A stretch of 64,000 nt of DNA, taken from assembly GCA_022385755.1 (NCBI GenBank), contig MU278386.1, forward strand, positions 9,495 to 73,494, in the 5' to 3' direction. Made by a program: the position numbers and the translations under genes. Each line of letters opens with the position of its first letter. Positions within the stretch are counted from its first letter, which is position 1. The DNA is from Trametopsis cervina. Lineage: Eukaryota; Basidiomycota; Agaricomycetes; Polyporales; Irpicaceae. This document shows positions 12,247 through 22,229 of this stretch, piece by piece. The notes below the pieces were generated by a model. The model was not told where the DNA came from and did not search any database. It was given only the letters and a program-made list of their open reading frames with translations.

Positions 12247-13391
12247 TCAACGCTTACCGTCCAGCAAACTGTCTACAAAGTCCGCAAATGTATCCCACAC
12301 CTCATCGGGCGGCGTGACACCCTCGCGTCGCTCGTCCCCCACGCGATACTTGCCTGTCCGCACTACATACGCAAAGATGAATATTGCGCCTGCTATTAAC
12401 ATCATCCTGGGGGACTCGACTCACCGAGCACGCGCCACAACCCAAGCTCAACCGCGCCCCCGCCAAGGTCCGTCTCCACGTCGTCCCCTACAATCACCAC
12501 CTTCCCCTCTCCTTCCGCGTCGTCTCCAAGGCTGGCGATGACAGTCTCGAAGAATGCGCGGGACGGCTTGCCGAGTACCGTCGCCTTCACGCCCGTTGCG
12601 TTCTCTAAGGCTGCTACGAACGGGCCTGGGCCGAGCGAGAGGGACGTGTTGTCTGGTGAAGAGGAGGTGGCGGTGGTGCGGACGTATTTCGCAGTGTGTG
12701 TAGCGATGAGGGGTTTGTTTGGGCGGAGGAGGACGCGGAAAGCGGTTGTGAGGTGAGTGTAGGTGAGGAGGGAGGGCGCGAGACCTATTACGACGCTGTC
12801 GTATTCTTGGTCTTTGTCTGAGACGCAATGTTAGTGGCGTGAATATAGGGGTGTAGAGTATTTTTCGACACCGTCAGTCGATGAATATCGATGATTGGCT
12901 TAAAGTGACTGTATGCGCTTCGGCAGACGTCCTTTGCCTTTCAAAAAGCTTCGTGCATGATCAAAGTACACTGAATAAGAATGCGCACCTGCGTCCGCTG
13001 CACCACCGTCACCCAACACATCTCGCAGCACTTCATCTCGCGCAGATGGCTCCAACAAGCAGAACGGTCGTGAGAGCCCCTTTCTCCTCAGATGGTCACT
13101 GACCGCCCCGAGGCTCGTCCACATCTCTTGCGTGCCTGATTCATTCGTCCGCAGCTTGAATCCCAAGCTGCGCAGTCGAGCCTCCAGATCCGCGCGGCTT
13201 TCCTTGCTCGTGTTGCTGCAGAATCGATATGGCAATTTGGTTTTCACATCGTCGGTGGCATTGTGTGTGCGTAGCTTCGCCAACGCTTCGACTGCACGAG
13301 GGCAGGGTGAGAGACCGACATGAAGGGTCCCGGAGAGGTCGATGAGGAGCGCACGGATGGGCGGGCGTGAGTGCGGGGGTGATGGGAACAT
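12247..13391 (-). CDS. HAD-superfamily hydrolase, HDHD2/LHPP-like
   Basis: This is a predicted Mg-dependent phosphatase of HAD subclass IIA. The substrate is unknown; LHPP and HDHD2 relatives act on phospho-histidine/lysine or pyrophosphate and small phosphoesters. Three exons on the minus strand, 13391-12989, 12817-12425 and 12362-12247, give 303 residues. Motif I is LLIDLSGTLH near residue 15, with the nucleophile Asp kept but Ser at the usual second-Asp place, a substitution also seen in HDHD2/LHPP proteins. Motif II/cap entry reads RFCSNTSKES. Motif IV is GDDVETDLGGG near residue 240. A C-terminal stretch with TGKYR and PPDEVWDTFADFVDSLL matches the family end. An alternative ATG 39 nt upstream (13430) is in frame, but the chosen one fits family length. 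It is divergent from the arrestin gene, 333 bp apart. Confidence 0.85.
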
Positions 13392-13724
13392 TTTCTGAGG
13401 TGTGAGATTCAGATTGAGTGCGCGATGCACTCTGATATCATCCCTGAATGAATTTATTGTATTACTTACACTGCATGCTCATAATTATCGACCTCGTCCG
13501 TGTTCTTGTCTTCACACATCGTATACTGTAGCCACGGCCAATGAGATTCTACACAGCGGCGCACGCACGGATTTCAATTCTGACATCGGGGGGCTGAGTC
13601 ACGGTGATCGTTGCATGTGGCTCAGCGGGCAGCGCTGTGCATCCGGACGCCTAGCATATGGTAGCTCCCCCACGCCCTCATCCATCCACAGCACTCGCAC
13701 TCGCACGTCTTACTTGTAACCGTC
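13392..13724. other. Divergent intergenic region, HAD phosphatase / arrestin
   Basis: This is a short bidirectional upstream region. One TACTGTA heptamer lies at 13524-13530. The last 70 bp before the arrestin start are C-rich. No clear TATA box is seen. Confidence 0.45.
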
Positions 13725-15580
13725 ATGTCTACCCCGTCCCTGCCATCCTACGTCGCCGCCGCCCCGCCCTCCTTCTCGCGCACCCCGTCCTACACCGCCG
13801 AGCCGCAAGCATACGAGCAGCGCCTCGCCCACAACCCCCGCCTCCGTCCGCGGCTCTCCGGCGAGTTCACAAAGGCGAGCAAGAACGGCGGCCTTGCGCT
13901 GCGCTTCCTCAGTCAGGAAGAACATGTCGCGTTGCCTGTGTATGGGATCTCGGACGTCGTGGACGGTATAGTCGATATTGCGAAAACAGACGGCGTGCAT
14001 TCCGTCGATGTCAAGGTACGCCCCCGCGGTCCGCTCTGGGGCGGATGTGACTCACCCCCACCCCCGCATTGTGTAGATTAAGGGCGTCCTCCGCTTGAAA
14101 GAAGTTGCTGAGGGCGGTACGGTCAACCATGAGCTCTGCATCTCCCGCCAGTCGCTGTGGAACAAAGATCGCGATGCCGGCCCCTGCCCGTCTTCTCTGT
14201 CGTTCAGCTTGCAACTGCCGACAAAGTTCAGTGACGGACGAGTTGAATATGTACGTCCTTATTCACATTTTTTTGCTCGCACAATTCAGACTAACGGGTT
14301 TTTTCTTGGGCAATGTAGCCCCTGCCTCCGACCCATGAAGTCCACCTAAGCGGTCTCCCTGGGTTTAGGGCCAACGTCGAATACACAGTGACGGCAACAG
14401 TCGACCGTGGCATCGTCAAAAAAGCGACGTCCTTCTTCCCTAAAGTGAACGAGTGAGTGTTGCCGCCCTCCGCTCTACCCATCACTCCGTTTCCGCAGTC
14501 GCAGTGCACTCACACCCGCCCCTAACAGGAACACCATCTCCACAGAGTTTGTTTACTACCCCCGTTCGCGGCCGGCAGTGCCTCTCCCGTCGGCGATGCT
14601 GTCGCACCCCAAGACAGGCTGGGTCGAGTCTCCCGAATGGCGGGGCTTCGAGTCTGTTATCCCTGCGCACGTGCCTGGCGTGCAGGACATCGCAACGAAG
14701 GTGTGTGCCGCATCCGGATTTTTCTTCCCCTGCGCACCCCCTTCTCATCTGTTATTTCCCGCCGTAGCTGTACATCCCGGCATCCCGGGTGTTCTCATTG
14801 ACAGAGACGATCCCGTTCCACCTGACGCTGCGGTCGTCAGCGTACTCGCTCGCTGCGTTCATGCCGTACGGGCCGACGGCGTCGGTGCTGAACCCCAACA
14901 AGCAGCACACGCGGATATCACTCTTCAGGCAGTCTATTGTTGATGTCCGGTGAGTACAGTGCACCGATTCCGCGGTTGAGTGCGCTAACATTTACACTTC
15001 TTGCTTCTTGATGATTGCGTCACCTTCGTCCGCGTGGCTCGTGTGGGAACGCTGCTCAGAAACACCGTCGTGTTCGGCACGAAAACCGACATCTGGCGCG
15101 TGGAGAACGTCGGCGCGGGCACCTTCCAGCGTGGTGTAAGTTGCTTCACTCTCTGGTTGCGACCGTCATGTGTCTAATACAATTTTCCGCGCGCAGAACG
15201 ATGGGACAGAGTTCCTCACATTCAAGGGCGAAGTGCGCATCTCGGACGAGGTCAAAGTGGGCAGCTTCCGCGCCGGAGGGCTTTCCGTGCGGGTATGTTC
15301 CTAATTATCTCACACTCCCGCCTCCTCTCACACGGTACTCTATATGTAGGACTGCCTGCTGCTGGCGATGATCCCGCCGGACGTGAGCAAGTCGCCGTTC
15401 AAGGAGCTGCGGCTCGTGGTGCCGATCCGGCTGGTGTCCGACCCGTTCTCACACTCGCTCGACGGGCACGATCATGCGCTCGGTGCGCTCGGGTACGATG
15501 CGGAGCCATCAGAATACTCGAGCCCATCGAGCGAGGAGGATCAGACGTCGCAGCATCTTGTCAATTACCGCGACCTCTGA
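13725..15580 (+). CDS. Arrestin-like protein
   Basis: This is a predicted arrestin-fold trafficking adaptor of the kind that links membrane cargo to ubiquitination. Its partners are unknown. Eight exons, 13725-14015, 14077-14250, 14319-14452, 14529-14700, 14768-14949, 15060-15135, 15197-15292 and 15350-15580, give 451 residues, and every join preserves phase. The N-terminal half has the arrestin_N pattern (GISDVVDGIVDI, SVDVKIKGVLRLKE, SFSLQLP, LPPTHEVHL). The C-terminal half has IPFHLTL, IRNTV-like and VPIRLVSD strands. The N-terminus starts with SLPSYVAAAPPSFSRTPSY, which is common in agaricomycete arrestins. I see no PPxY motif, so recruitment of a Rsp5-type ligase through PY motifs is not supported here. 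The tail is acidic and Ser-rich. Confidence 0.8.
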
Positions 15581-16394
15581 AGAGGATGCGATATACGAAA
15601 AGAGCGGAGAGGGAAGAGCGGATACCTGGATATTTGCGTATTTATGGATGATAAATAAGTGCGCCATGCTACGATTGAATAAGTAGCCTGCTGCGGCTCT
15701 GTAAAATACGAGTATAAAAGGCAGGATGTATCGGTAATGCATTGTTGTATACCCGACCAAACAAGTGACGTTCTGTACGCGAGCACACATTGGCAAGTAA
15801 AATGTGAAATTGGTCAGGTTGTATATGAGAGCATATCGAAATTATGAAGTGCGCTCGCATGAGAACGTGCAGTACGTCAACGTCAGCCGCAGTCTATTTA
15901 TTAGTTCCTCGTAATCTAAGCGGTCGCATATAAATCGTACAGCAAGACTGCATCTCACCAGCTGAGCACTGTGGCGCGTATTTCCTTTGAAAGAACCGTG
16001 TCATGAGGATGATAATCACGCTGGACGCGGTCATGTGATCCGACGATTGATTATTGCCGCGTTCCAAAACTCAGTGTGCGTACAATGATATCAAAAGGCT
16101 AGTTGAAATATTAGAGGACCATGTGGTATATTTACTCTCTCATGTAATGTATTACTTGGCGCAGCGTCGTTCGTGCGATGAATCAGAAAGCTCTTCCAAA
16201 AGTCACAGTCGCAATACACGTCAGGCGTTTCTAGTTTGTGCAAATGGGTACACACTACGAAGATCAGGTTCTACAATATTTGGATGTCGATACATATGAT
16301 GTGTGACGGGATAGACGAGTCGGAGGGTTTGAGCTACGTGTACACGAAAGATAACCTGGTAGGAATGCGGAGAAGGCCGTCTTGTAGCCCATTT
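15581..16394. other. Convergent intergenic region
   Basis: This lies between the 3' ends of the arrestin gene (+) and the peroxygenase (-). It is AT-richer than its surroundings. A segment ggacgcggtcatgtgatccga at 16023-16043 resembles the 5' block of repeat B. No gene is seen. Confidence 0.5.
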
Positions 16395-17501
16395 TCATGA
16401 AATACTTTCGTCGCGAAGCGAGTGCTTTGGGGTCTTCTCGTCCTTAGACGCGGCAGCGGGGAGGAACTGGGACGCCTCCGGGGTGTGCAGGGCGTCCGAC
16501 GGCGCGCTGCTCGTAGAAGATAGAGTCGAAATCGAAGAGGAATGATGTAGCGTAGGACCATGAGGTGTTTTCTCATCGTCGCTTTCCGACAAGGAGTCTG
16601 CGTTATCCCTCCCCTCGACGGGGAATGGCTCAACATCAATTCCGTTCTTCTTCGGCACCTTCCCGTCCGTCGAGTTCTGAATTTCCAGGGCAATCATCTT
16701 CGCCCGTATCCTGCTGATAGTAGTCATCGTCTGTCGGACAGTCGTAGCATGATACGGCCTCCACCCTTCTGGTAACCGCTCATGCTCGAACCAATACCGC
16801 AGCCTATCAATCGGGACACCGTCCAACGGCGTCGTCGCGGGATCCCGCTTCGCACCCGTCAGCCAGCCCCAGAACCGCGCGAGGAGACCCTGAGGCTGCA
16901 GCGGCACATGCTGTCGCTCGTGCAGATCTGCGTCGGGATTGTTGAACATGTTGAGTACGATCGCGATCTCGCCACGCGCGACTTCGGCGTAGAAGGTGGG
17001 GATAGAGGAGGTGAGTTGGCGACGGACGCGTACGCGGGCAATGTCTTCGGGCGTCATGACCACGCCACTCGCTGAGTCCTTGAACAGCAGGTCTAGTAGG
17101 CCTGGATCTCCATGTATCGGGGAATACTCGTCTCGGGGGCCCGCGTCGAGGTGGTACAGAGACGCATTGTGCTCGATTTTGTTATGGCGCGCGAAGTCGG
17201 AGAGTTGGAAGTTGCCCCGGCCCTGGTTGAGCAACAGCAGAGCGCCGTTCGTGAGGAGGAACGCGAGGGTCTTTGAGAGACCATAGCATTCGACGAGCGC
17301 TTGCCTGATCATGGGTGCGGTGAGTGCTTTCCCGTCACGGGGAAGATATCCGTGGTTCGCCATTGTGTTGAGGGCGGGACAGGGCGCGCGGACATCGCCA
17401 TCTTGAGGGGGACAGAACGCGTGTGGATTAGAGCCTGACGCGCCTGTGATGGGGCAAGTGCCGTCGGCGTGTTTATGGGTGGAAGCAGACACCGATGTCA
17501 T
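16395..17501 (-). CDS. Heme-thiolate peroxidase (chloroperoxidase/unspecific peroxygenase family), intact copy
   Basis: This is a predicted heme-thiolate enzyme using H2O2 for halogenation, peroxidation or oxygen transfer; the substrate is unknown. It is one uninterrupted exon encoding 368 residues. The family heme-ligand motif PCPALN holds the axial Cys at residue 41, followed by ANHGYLPRDG. The acid-base site reads E110-H111-N112 (KIEHNAS), where characterised members have EHD or EGD. There is no signal peptide: the N-terminus is MTSVSASTHKHADG, so the protein is probably intracellular, unlike secreted peroxygenases. The last ~70 residues form a Ser-rich disordered tail. An in-frame ATG exists at 17603, but the chosen start matches the paralogue at 19.1-20.8 kb and follows a TATATATA box by 66 bp. 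Confidence 0.85.
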   Translation of the reverse strand: MTSVSASTHKHADGTCPITGASGSNPHAFCPPQDGDVRAPCPALNTMANHGYLPRDGKALTAPMIRQALVECYGLSKTLAFLLTNGALLLLNQGRGNFQLSDFARHNKIEHNASLYHLDAGPRDEYSPIHGDPGLLDLLFKDSASGVVMTPEDIARVRVRRQLTSSIPTFYAEVARGEIAIVLNMFNNPDADLHERQHVPLQPQGLLARFWGWLTGAKRDPATTPLDGVPIDRLRYWFEHERLPEGWRPYHATTVRQTMTTISRIRAKMIALEIQNSTDGKVPKKNGIDVEPFPVEGRDNADSLSESDDEKTPHGPTLHHSSSISTLSSTSSAPSDALHTPEASQFLPAAASKDEKTPKHSLRDESIS

Positions 17502-18064
17502 GTCTGAAGATATGAGGGCCGAGTGGGGAGTGTTGGGGGAGGTGAGGGTACGACTGCATCCAAATGTTATATATAGCTCAAGAAAACAGCTAGAACGTAA
17601 CATTCTTACTTCTTCACAGGTATGGGTGTGTGCGTCTACGCCCGGATTTGCGTTGTGTCCGACCGTTAGTCGCGCTGTTTTTCTCTACAGTGCCGCGCAT
17701 TGATGATCTCGTTAGTCCAGTACTGCCTTCCGGCTCTGGATCACCCTGGGATGCTGCTTGTTTGTGAATACATCCTTCGAAGAGCTCATGTGAATGAGTA
17801 GTCTTATCGCGAGGCTTTCAGAGGAAGATAGAAGTGAAGAGTCGCGAGAGAAGCTGGTGGGATGAGGAGAGTTCCGACCTTAGTCCTGTCTGAGCGCTGG
17901 TATTGGGAGATCTGCTTGATCGCATCACGGTCAATTCCATTGCACGTCTTTGACAGTCCACCGGCGCATAGCACATTTGATTTTTGCAACCACGACCATG
18001 TGTGGCTGGTAGGCTCTACACGTCCGTATAACGAACCGTGCTCATGCGAGCTATTTAGGTCAAA
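17502..18064. other. Divergent intergenic region, peroxygenase / unknown gene
   Basis: This is a shared upstream region of about 560 bp. It contains the TATATATA box of the peroxygenase. The start of the + strand gene is preceded at close range by ctatttagg, a weak TATA candidate. Nothing else is recognised. Confidence 0.5.
17568..17575 (-). promoter_or_regulatory. TATA box of the intact peroxygenase gene
   Basis: TATATATA read on the minus strand, 66 bp upstream of the chosen start at 17501. The position favours that start over the in-frame ATG at 17603, which lies upstream of the box. Confidence 0.55.
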
Positions 18065-18940
18065 ATGGACTCGGAGACTGCTGAGACCACACTAGGTCAT
18101 TCGCTCACAGAAGACATTACACAACCCGTAACACTGCCATCTCCCGAGTCACAGCCTGCCCACGTAGACTCATCACACGGAGACCATTCAACGACGAACA
18201 GAGTCCGAGAGTCTAACCATATCCCAGAACCATATTGCTTCAACATGACAGAACACTCATCAGCCAGCGCTGTGCGTGCCAGGCTAAACTTCTTCCTCGT
18301 GCACGGAGACAGTCGGACGTCTTACCTCGAGCCCACCCATGGCGATGTTCACGAGATAGCGCTCGCGGCGTACTTATCATTAGGCTTGGCATACACCGTC
18401 GGGTCAGCACTCGGGTACACACCACCCTCCGCTGAGACATGTCTTGAGGCCTTTCTCGTCCCGAACAAAGCTGGGCTCACAGCGGGCGCGCGGGCATGGT
18501 CCAAACACGCACACAGATCAGGGAACGACAGAGCGGATATTATTGATCACGCTTCTCTGAGGGCGAAAAGCGTCAAGTGGTGGGATGTCCCGTCTGGCCC
18601 AGTCAAACTCATCAACATGCGCGCTGAGGAGCTGTTCTGGAAAGTGTGGAGGGGCGCGACATGGCGTAACTTGCATTGGCTGCCTCATCGGGTGCTCGTG
18701 TACGAGGTGAGAGTTCCGGAAGGCTATGGCATGCGCTGGGCACAGGATCTTGCGCATAATGAAGATGTGAGCCTTACGACACAACTAAATGACACCGGCC
18801 AGTTGAATATGCATCATCTACACGACGCCGCTATCGGGACATCCATGATTGCATCCGACTCGGAAAGCCCGTCGTGGATTTTCAGAGGGTTTCTCGAGCC
18901 TCAGATGGAGGATGGCCATAAACTTCGGTGGAGGCATTAG
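18065..18940 (+). CDS. Unrecognised single-exon protein
   Basis: An uninterrupted frame of 291 residues starts close to a plausible promoter. I do not recognise the family. The first ~60 residues are Ser/Thr/His-rich and disordered. A folded region begins at about residue 70 (RARLNFFLVHGDSR) and includes EIALAAYLSLGLAYTVGS, ETCLEAFLVPNKAGLTAGARAWSKHAHRS and a Trp-rich stretch (KSVKWWDVPSG, LFWKVWRGATWRNLHWLPHR, LVYEVRVPEGYGMRWAQDL). It ends with WIFRGFLEP and HKLRWRH. There is no signal peptide or clear membrane span. The amino-acid makeup and the long uninterrupted frame argue for a real gene. It sits between two peroxygenase paralogues and may be co-inherited with them, but no functional link can be shown. 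Confidence 0.7.
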   Translation: MDSETAETTLGHSLTEDITQPVTLPSPESQPAHVDSSHGDHSTTNRVRESNHIPEPYCFNMTEHSSASAVRARLNFFLVHGDSRTSYLEPTHGDVHEIALAAYLSLGLAYTVGSALGYTPPSAETCLEAFLVPNKAGLTAGARAWSKHAHRSGNDRADIIDHASLRAKSVKWWDVPSGPVKLINMRAEELFWKVWRGATWRNLHWLPHRVLVYEVRVPEGYGMRWAQDLAHNEDVSLTTQLNDTGQLNMHHLHDAAIGTSMIASDSESPSWIFRGFLEPQMEDGHKLRWRH

Positions 18941-19143
18941 TATGTCGGCTGACGTGAGTCGTCTATGCACTAATTCAAACACGGTGTTGTGATTTCACAG
19001 CTGTTAGTTGTCACATTTACTTCGATACGTGCTTCCATGCATTCGAATGAAAACTAGGATGTGATGTGCGATGTCAACCCAGTCCGTGTGTCCATCTGTG
19101 GTGCGTCCGTATTCACTTCAGTGCTGCGATACATGCTTCTAGC

Positions 19144-20773
19144 TCATATCCGTCTTTCCGAAATCACCAGAAGTCCCGAAGTCTCGCAGTAGGGAAAACT
19201 TATATGATGCTGGTTTTTCTCAAGAACAGAATACCCAAACATCTCGTAATCAATGACGTTCCGTGACGGTGACACAATGTTAAGATGCGCAGCAAACGCT
19301 TCTGTCTTGAACGGGCCAAGCGCACGATTGAAGTCCCCAGCTTGTAACTCGCTCGACGTACTTGGTAGGACATTTACGTGGAGAAACCGTTTCTCCCTCT
19401 GGGGCAAACATCGTGCAGGCATGGCTTCTCCGGCCGTAGTTTCCTGACACTCTCGTCGCACCTGCAATCCCATGAGCTTCGATATCGTCCGAACTGAACG
19501 CACAGCTTGATAGCGAATCTCATTATTCGCAACAGGTCGTATATACATCCTCAAACCAAGAACAAGACAGTGGTAGCCTCTGGGGCCAATGAATCCGTAC
19601 GAGTAGAGGAGAACGCGCTCGAGAAGAAACCCAAAGATACCAGGGAGATAATCGTAATGAGGAACAACATGGACCTCACCACCCTCAACTGTCGTCACTT
19701 CCTTCAGTCCTACGTCGCTATCATGTGGAGGGTACCCTTGCGGCTCGACCTTCTGCAGTAGGGCAGGAACGAACTCAGGCGCGGGCGGGATATCCAGCGC
19801 TTCTGTGCTGGTGGACGAAATGAAGGACTCTCCGCGCGTGTGAAGCAACGCCGGGACGTCGAGAGCCTTTTTGTCAGGGATCTTAACGTCCTGGATCGGC
19901 ACGTCTGTAGAGTCTTTCGCCACTGCGACAGGCCAGGGCTCGGTATCGCACACTCCCTTCTTTGCCGGGAACTTTCCCTGTCTCTTGTTCTCCATCTCTA
20001 GCTTGCCCATTATGCCTCGTATTCTTCTCATAGTGCCCAACACGTGCGAGATTGACGTCGCGTGATACGGCTTCCATCCCTGCGGCAGCCTCTCGTTCTC
20101 AAACCAAAATCTCAACCTTTCGGTCGGGACCCCATCCAAAGGGGTCGTGTGCGGATCCTGCTTCGCCCCCGTCAGCGCGGACCAGGGCTTCGCACATGTT
20201 CCACGGGGAAGGAGCGGGGCGTTTGCGCGCTCATGGAGCTCTACGTCGGGATTTTTTAAGAGGTGAAGCACGACAGCCATTTCGCCGCAGCTCGTGTTTG
20301 CGTCGAGGAAGTTGACATATGAGCTTGGCTCGCAGTGGACGCGAGCGCGAGCTGTGTCGTCCGCCGTGAATGCCACGCCGCTCGCAGAGTCCTTGAACAG
20401 CCGGTCCAACAACCTAGGATCACTGCGGCAGGGTGCGTGCGTGTCATCGGGCCGGCGTCGAGGTAGTCAAGAGAGGTGTTGTGCTCGATCTTGCCGCGCT
20501 TCGCGAGGTCATCAATAGCCCACCATTTACAAAGAGGAAGGCGAGACCTTTGGTGATTCCGAAGCATTCGATGAGACTAGCTTTGATCACCGATGCGCTG
20601 AGTCCTTTTCCATCCCGGGGGATGTAGCCGTGGCTTGCGAGTGTATTCAAAGCGGGACATGGTCCACGAACATCGCCCTCTTGGGGAGCGCAGAATTTGT
20701 GCGGGTCCGCCCTCGAAGCCCCTGTAACGGGACATCTGCCCCCCGTGTGCGTGTGCGGAGAGTCGGCGGCCAT
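19144..20773 (-). pseudogene. Heme-thiolate peroxidase paralogue, frame-disrupted
   Basis: This is a paralogue of the intact peroxygenase at 16.4-17.5 kb. The start at 20773 gives MAADSPHTHTGGRCPVTGAS and the heme-ligand motif GPCPALN, aligned throughout with the intact copy. After FLFVNGG near 20520 a small deletion (about 35 nt compared with the intact gene) shifts the frame. The motif KIEHNTSL is then read in a second frame. Near 20430 a further 1-nt difference shifts it again, after which DPRLLDRLFKDSASG and the rest stay open to 19144. The first frame hits a stop before reaching the second break. I could find no GT..AG pair with the right phases to bypass the region, so a pseudogene (or two sequence errors) is the best reading. 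The C-terminal ~190 residues have no counterpart in the intact copy. Confidence 0.75.
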
Positions 20774-22229
20774 GTCGAGGCTGGGGTCGGGGTAGGGGAA
20801 CTTTGCGCTTTCGGTAAGTTTCAAAAGAAAGTAATGTTCATCGAATACTATATGGGCTTATAGGAGGCAACCTATAGCAAGAAGGGGACAAGCGGACTTC
20901 TGAACATGAACAGATGGTGCGGGCGCGCGTGTCAAATAGACTGATTCGCTGTGTATCCGACACGTTCCTGCTTTTGTCGTACCAAGCCCTGTCGCGCCCG
21001 ACTCGTGCTCCTTTCCTGTGTTCTTGTGTTCTATGGTAACCCCCGAGCAGACATGCTGTACCGCAAGACAAGCTAGCCTACGAGGTGTTCCATGCATAGG
21101 TTTCTACAAGAAACAACCTTGAGGCTTGCTATCAAGTCCATGGCAGTCGCATAGATCGTAATCTCGGCGATCATGACATTTTTGTATCTCGGTACCTTCC
21201 CATTGGCCAAAATGAACCCCTTAATCCAGACTCTGGTGGAGCTGGTCTGAATCGCGGCTAGCGGTCTGGTGATTATCTGCCTGGCACGGAACTAATATCC
21301 ATTCTATTTCTACAGGTGCCTCAAATATGCACACAAGTTACAGGCAGAACCCAGACCTCGATGTTAAGCTCAGGCAAACGATGCGCTATATCGCCTCAAC
21401 GTAGCAACGTGTTCGTCTGACTCTGGCGTTAAGCTGAAGTCGATCCTGGCTTAGGCAAGCATGCACATTCAGCGTATATCTCATACAGCTTGGCCTCTCC
21501 AGAGCCTTTTCCGTACACGACCACTGACAGCCAGTGTCTGTTTGGACGCGTTTCTCATCCTGCGCTTCCAGAATCTACAGGCGCGCAGATTATTTCCAAG
21601 TCACCCCACAATACTCCCGCATAAATATCGCGAATGATGGCAAGATTCGCAATATCTTATACTCTTACAGGAGACTAGCAAAGCAAACCGCACACTGCTG
21701 AGACCACCGGGTATAAGTGGCATCGGTACCGGAATACATAGCTTCTCCCCGCGCAATTGTCGTCTATGCTTACTGTACCCTGGCCACAAACCCTCGGAAC
21801 GACACATCGTTCTATTTACGGCTCAATTGAGCCTATTTGCAATTCTTCTCACAGTACTCGCCTTTCGCATGTCGTCTCCGGTTCCGTTGTATCGTCCGGA
21901 TAAGGGTCTGCTAAACCTCGCAAAATGCCTACACTCCATATGACAGAATATCTGCGCAACCTACGCTGCTGTTATGTTTTGGCAAGGCGTTTCTTGCCGC
22001 GGTATGCCCGCCGCAACATCCATGGCTGCTTCGGCCGGAGTAATTCACCCCACATGCAGCAAATCACCTTCGTCGACTGGACGTACAGTGACCAGTTCAT
22101 TTCCCCGCATGACGGAACTGTGAGGCATTTTGTGCTTGGACGTACCTTTCTACGCGGGTATAAAGCCCTCCCATAGGTACGCTCAAGCACGCTCAGCGTT
22201 GCTTGCTCTACCCGTCTTCGATACCAGCA
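20774..22229. other. 1.45 kb intergenic region upstream of peroxygenase remnant and LPMO
   Basis: This is a divergent region between the decayed peroxygenase (-) and the LPMO (+). No open frame with coding character is seen. One TACTGTA lies at 21771-21777. The last 80 bp form the LPMO core promoter with a TATA box. Confidence 0.5.
22159..22165 (+). promoter_or_regulatory. TATA box of the LPMO gene
   Basis: TATAAAG in a GC context (gggtataaagccc), 65-71 bp upstream of the ATG at 22230. This is a strong TATA box, as is common for induced secreted-enzyme genes. Confidence 0.65.

Noticed and set aside
20400..20540. An intron explaining the frame breaks in the second peroxygenase
   Set aside because: The available GT donors are in phases that lead to a stop at the only reasonable acceptor, and removing the block would delete the EHN active-site motif.
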